A stretch of DNA of 9,390 nucleotides from an uncultured Prevotellaceae bacterium (GTDB lineage: Bacteria > Bacteroidota > Bacteroidia > Bacteroidales > Bacteroidaceae): NCBI GenBank assembly GCA_946407325.1, contig CAMJNN010000042.1:1-9390 (forward strand), written 5' to 3'. The translations under genes and the position numbers were made by a program. How positions within the stretch are numbered: position 1 is the first letter of the stretch; each line of letters begins with the position of its first letter. Shown piece by piece: positions 7,941-9,390 of this stretch. The notes beneath the pieces were generated by a model. That model saw only the letters and a program-made list of their open reading frames with translations, searched no databases and was not told the DNA's origin.

Positions 7941-8171
7941 ATGGCAACAATGACTAATGAGCAGATTGAGCAGAAAAAGCAACTGCTTGCTGAGAAACTG
8001 AAGGAAATGAAGGCTATCTCTGATGAACTTAATTGTGGCAGAGAAATGCTATCTGATGACGAACTCGACGATGTGGCTGGCGGAGGAAAACTCGGCGACT
8101 GGTTGAGTAAAATCTTTGGGAAGATTAGAGAAGCCTCTAGTGGATTTTCATTCGGGAATCCGAATCCTTAG
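7941..8171 (+). CDS. Double-glycine leader peptide precursor 2, amphipathic cationic core
   Basis: A 76-residue protein with no recognised homologue, laid out as a leader plus core. Residues 1-31 form a charged helix (MATMTNEQIEQKKQ...). The acidic stretch LSDDELDDVAGG (37-48) then ends in Gly-Gly, very like NHLP/Nif11-type and other double-glycine leaders. The predicted 28-residue core starts GKLGDWLSKIFGKIREASSG and ends GFSFGNPNP. Its first 17 residues place Leu3, Trp6, Leu7, Ile10, Ile14 and Ala17 on one helical face and Lys/Arg on the other, with a net charge of about +2. This resembles a membrane-active antimicrobial peptide. The first ~45 bases are nearly identical to those of gene 3, so the leaders are recent duplicates. 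No exporter or maturase is in the window. An antimicrobial role is inference. Confidence 0.75.
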   Translation: MATMTNEQIEQKKQLLAEKLKEMKAISDELNCGREMLSDDELDDVAGGGKLGDWLSKIFGKIREASSGFSFGNPNP

Positions 8172-8212
8172 GGACATACATTTGGATATGATATAAACTT
8201 TATTTAAAGAAT

Positions 8213-8488
8213 ATGGCAACAATGACACACGAACAGATTGAGCAGAAAAAGCAGCAATTGAAGCAGTTGGCTGAAGAAGTGAATGCGCTGAAGAACGAAC
8301 TCGTGGAGGCTGGCGCATGGCCCTTGGACGAGGAAGAATTCGACAAGGTCGTAGGTGGCTTTGGTAGTGGCTCTGGTGGTGGCTATGGAGCCAAACCTTC
8401 TTGGGTTAATCCTTTAAATCAAACTCCCATAACCGCAGAACAAACCCCAGGAGATCGACCCGATCATGGTTCTAACCGCTTTTTCTGA
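8213..8488 (+). CDS. Double-glycine leader peptide precursor 3, Gly/Ser-rich core
   Basis: A 91-residue protein of the same design. A helical leader starts MATMTHEQIEQKKQQLKQ (almost the same as gene 2), then comes the acidic LDEEEFDKVVGG (residues 38-49). The predicted 42-residue core starts FGSGSGGGYGAKPSW, continues with a Pro/Asn/Thr-rich middle and ends GSNRFF. The core shares nothing visible with those of genes 1 and 2, so only the leader is conserved; that fits several substrates of one exporter. It lies 41 nt behind gene 2. The frame stays open after its TGA (8486-8488) straight into the hisS remnant, in the same phase; I take this as chance. It could be a bacteriocin, a signalling peptide or a modified natural product; the sequence does not decide. 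Confidence 0.72.
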   Translation: MATMTHEQIEQKKQQLKQLAEEVNALKNELVEAGAWPLDEEEFDKVVGGFGSGSGGGYGAKPSWVNPLNQTPITAEQTPGDRPDHGSNRFF

Positions 8489-8518
8489 ATCTTTCCCCAT
8501 AGGGTATATGTAAAACAG

Positions 8519-8602
8519 GAAAGCAAGGTGACGCTCAAGAATATGGAAACTGGCGAGCAGCAGCTTGTCACTCCTGCAGAACTCATAGAGAAGGTACAAT
8601 AG
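8519..8602 (+). pseudogene. hisS: Remnant of the 3' end of a second hisS allele
   Basis: Reading in frame from 8519 gives ESKVTLKNMETGEQQLVTP and then AELIEKVQ and a stop at 8600-8602. The intact hisS ends [24 protein letters not shown], stop. Over the 21 codons from K to I, 17 residues agree. Of those 17 codons, 13 differ, all synonymously, so this is a diverged homologous allele that was under selection for protein sequence, not a fresh copy of the neighbour. No start codon or upstream hisS sequence remains, and homology stops abruptly near 8519. It marks the right boundary of the inserted peptide-gene segment. It cannot make a functional enzyme. Confidence 0.88.
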
Positions 8603-8625
8603 GCCAAGATACCTTTTGATACAAG

Positions 8626-8656
8626 AATCCCCCGCCAACGGCGAGGGATTTCTTTT
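8626..8656 (+). terminator. Intrinsic terminator behind the hisS remnant
   Basis: Stem AATCCC-C-CGCC, loop AAC, then GGCG-A-GGGATT with one C/A mismatch, followed by TCTTTT (8651-8656). It lies 24 nt after the remnant stop and was probably the terminator of the original hisS transcript; it now ends the peptide-gene transcript. Confidence 0.7.
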
Positions 8657-8686
8657 ACATGTAGATGGGCCATGTTCCCTATAACA

Positions 8687-8720
8687 GACAATCCCCGCCA
8701 GCGGCGGGGATGTTGTCTTT
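8687..8720. terminator. Second GC-rich hairpin, probable bidirectional terminator
   Basis: Perfect 7-bp stem CCCCGCC/GGCGGGG (8693-8699 and 8703-8709, loop AGC), with an outer GACAA/TTGTC pair (8687-8691 and 8713-8717) and a short T-run on the right. It lies between genes that converge from both sides. It is also the hairpin of the second copy of the 64-bp tandem repeat. Confidence 0.55.
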
Positions 8721-8777
8721 ACATAAAGATAGGACCATGTCCCTGTGCCCAAAATATTTTTCTAAAAAATATATTCT

Positions 8778-8894
8778 TTAGAGAAATACAGGACCATGTC
8801 CCATGCACGAAGTGGTGCTGATGGCAGTCAGTGCTGCCGTAAGAACCGATATTACCAGTTGGATAACCGATTTCCAAAATTCCTTGTTTTTCAT
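8778..8894 (-). CDS. Smalltalk-like small hydrophobic protein
   Basis: A 38-residue minus-strand protein (ATG at 8892-8894, stop at 8778-8780) beginning MKNKEFWKSVIQLVISVLTA and continuing ALTAISTTSC. A short basic start, an aromatic residue, then one hydrophobic helix rich in Ile/Val/Leu/Thr/Ala and an SC near the end are the look of the 'smalltalk' proteins of Bacteroidales. As I recall, those are encoded beside HU-like DNA-binding proteins and often an N-acetylmuramoyl-L-alanine amidase. Here the probable HU-like gene lies upstream and no amidase is seen downstream. The last eight residues, MGHGPVFL, are encoded by the GGACATGGTCC repeat. The ATG follows an A-rich leader. The 10-bp sequence TAAAGTATTA occurs both at the start (revcomp of 8894-8903) and 24 bp upstream (8918-8927). 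Function is unknown. Confidence 0.7.
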   Translation of the reverse strand: MKNKEFWKSVIQLVISVLTAALTAISTTSCMGHGPVFL

Positions 8895-8932
8895 AATACT
8901 TTAGTTTAGGTCTAGGTTAATACTTTACTTTT

Positions 8933-9067
8933 ACCCCTCTGGCTCTCCGAGCCACCTCCCCTTTGCATGGGGAGGAGCTTTAGGGAGCTGCTCCCTTTGC
9001 ATGGGGTGGAGCTTTAGGGAGCTGCTCCCCTGATTTATTAGGGGAGCTGTCCGAAGGACTGAGGGGT
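8933..9067. repeat. 135-bp structured MITE/REP-like element
   Basis: The ends form an inverted repeat, ACCCCTC (8933-8939) and GAGGGGT (9061-9067). Just inside each end sits a small hairpin: GGCTC-TCC-GAGCC (8941-8953) on the left and GTCC-GAA-GGAC (9049-9059) on the right. The middle holds two near-identical tandem units of 35 and 34 bp (8956-8990 and 8991-9024) and a third short one (9025-9049), each with its own CTCCCC...GGGGAG stem. No reading frame of note runs through it. It resembles short palindromic elements I recall from many gut bacterial genomes. It separates the smalltalk-like gene from the gene upstream of it. Confidence 0.75.
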
Positions 9068-9069
9068 GC

Positions 9070-9390
9070 TTAGATCTGCATATCGTCGCCGCCATCGCCA
9101 CCGTTGTCACCAGTGTTGCCTCCGTTGTTGCCACCAGTGTTACCACCAGTATTGCCACCAGTGTTACCACCAGTATTGCCACCAGTGCTTGGTGCACTGC
9201 CACCACCAGCGCGAGTCTGAGCCACAGCCGTAGCGATAGGCATGAGAGTTTGCACGGTGCGGATCTTGCCGTTGAGGGTAACCTTCTCGGTATCCACGAT
9301 GTTGCGCAGTTCCAGAGAGCATGACTCCTTGAATGCCTTACCGCTGATGTTGTCCAGCTTAGAGGTGTCAGGCAGGAAACGGATGTGAAT
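9070..9390 (-). CDS. Probable HU-family DNA-binding protein, C-terminal part with Gly/Asn repeat tail (5' end outside the window)
   Basis: The minus-strand frame is open from the right edge to a TAA at 9070-9072, giving 106 residues starting IHIRFLPDTSKLDNISG. The GTG at 9297 is internal. The first ~65 residues are a folded-looking, mixed-charge segment; then come GGGSAPST and a tandem Gly-Gly-Asn-Thr tail ending GDGGDDMQI. I do not recognise the sequence firmly. HU-family is proposed because a smalltalk-like gene follows and because the opening text recalls the end of the HU arm region in Bacteroidales HU-like proteins. The rest of the gene would settle it. The acidic, flexible tail may be unstructured. 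Confidence 0.45.
   Translation of the reverse strand: MHIRFLPDTSKLDNISGKAFKESCSLELRNIVDTEKVTLNGKIRTVQTLMPIATAVAQTRAGGGSAPSTGGNTGGNTGGNTGGNTGGNNGGNTGDNGGDGGDDMQI
9128..9187 (-). repeat. In-frame 12/24-bp tandem repeat encoding Gly-Gly-Asn-Thr
   Basis: A 24-bp unit is repeated exactly (9128-9151 and 9152-9175), followed by a partial third. Each unit is two 12-bp subunits coding GGNT. The period is a multiple of three, so copy-number change would lengthen or shorten the tail without a frameshift. Confidence 0.85.

Larger units (their letters stand above)
8626..8803. repeat. 64-bp tandem hairpin repeat (two copies) plus a partial third
   Basis: Copy 1 begins at 8626 and copy 2 at 8690. Each has an AATCCCC-type GC hairpin, then TCTTT(T)ACAT text, then a GGACCATGTCCC-type near-palindrome ending at 8680 and 8744. 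A partial third copy (8775-8802) matches the second half of copy 2 at 24 of 28 bases. Its GC hairpin is replaced by an A/T-rich inverted repeat at about 8751-8774. The right end of copy 3 lies inside the smalltalk-like gene. Confidence 0.75.

Noticed and set aside
8489..8602. Stop-codon readthrough joining peptide 3 to the hisS remnant, since both are in the same frame
   Set aside because: One chance in three of being in phase; no recoding signal is seen and the joined product makes no sense.
8414..8752. 112-residue minus-strand reading frame opposite peptide 3 and the hairpins
   Set aside because: It runs through the hisS remnant and two terminator hairpins, with no domain or sensible start context.
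8626..8803. CRISPR-like array
   Set aside because: Only two full units, no regular spacers between repeats and no cas genes; the units are terminator hairpins.
8931..9206. 91-residue reading frame across the 135-bp element and the repeat tail, in the frame next to the HU-like gene
   Set aside because: Its low-complexity text is just the GGNT repeat read in another frame.

Overview
The window looks like a chromosomal segment from a member of the Bacteroidales, most likely Prevotellaceae. The grounds are A-rich translation leaders without a strong Shine-Dalgarno, a TAnnTTTG-type promoter, a Bacteroides-type M49 peptidase (HECLGH), and a small smalltalk-like protein beside a probable HU-family gene. 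Genus and species cannot be fixed from the sequence alone.

Positions 1-7542 are a tightly packed rightward run of housekeeping genes. They are the C-terminal two thirds of dipeptidyl peptidase III, an AlkD-like HEAT-repeat protein, a Fur-family regulator with a lysine-rich tail, adenylosuccinate synthetase (4-nt overlap with the regulator), an exported GH29 alpha-L-fucosidase (starting on the base after the purA stop), a membrane zinc metallopeptidase of the YugP type, and histidyl-tRNA synthetase. A Bacteroidetes-type promoter precedes the fur-like gene. A full match to the sigma-54 consensus lies just behind the fucosidase stop and probably drives the peptidase-hisS pair.

Positions 7543-8602 are the accessory part. 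Three small genes encode peptides with a helical or acidic leader ending in Gly-Gly and then an unrelated core of 28-42 residues, the layout of bacteriocin or RiPP precursors. The second and third share an almost identical start but have unrelated cores. Directly behind them lies a degraded second copy of the last ~27 codons of hisS. It differs from the intact hisS end almost only at third codon positions where the residues agree. The cassette therefore sits between an intact hisS and the cut-off tail of another hisS allele, which points to insertion or allele replacement at the hisS 3' end. No transporter, protease or modifying enzyme is in view.

Positions 8603-8803 hold two GC-rich hairpins in a 64-bp tandem repeat plus a third partial copy, acting as a terminator zone between convergent genes. 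Leftward from the right edge come a partial gene with a Gly/Asn tandem-repeat tail (probable HU-family DNA-binding protein), a 135-bp structured MITE/REP-like element, and a 38-residue smalltalk-like hydrophobic protein whose last codons lie inside the third repeat copy.
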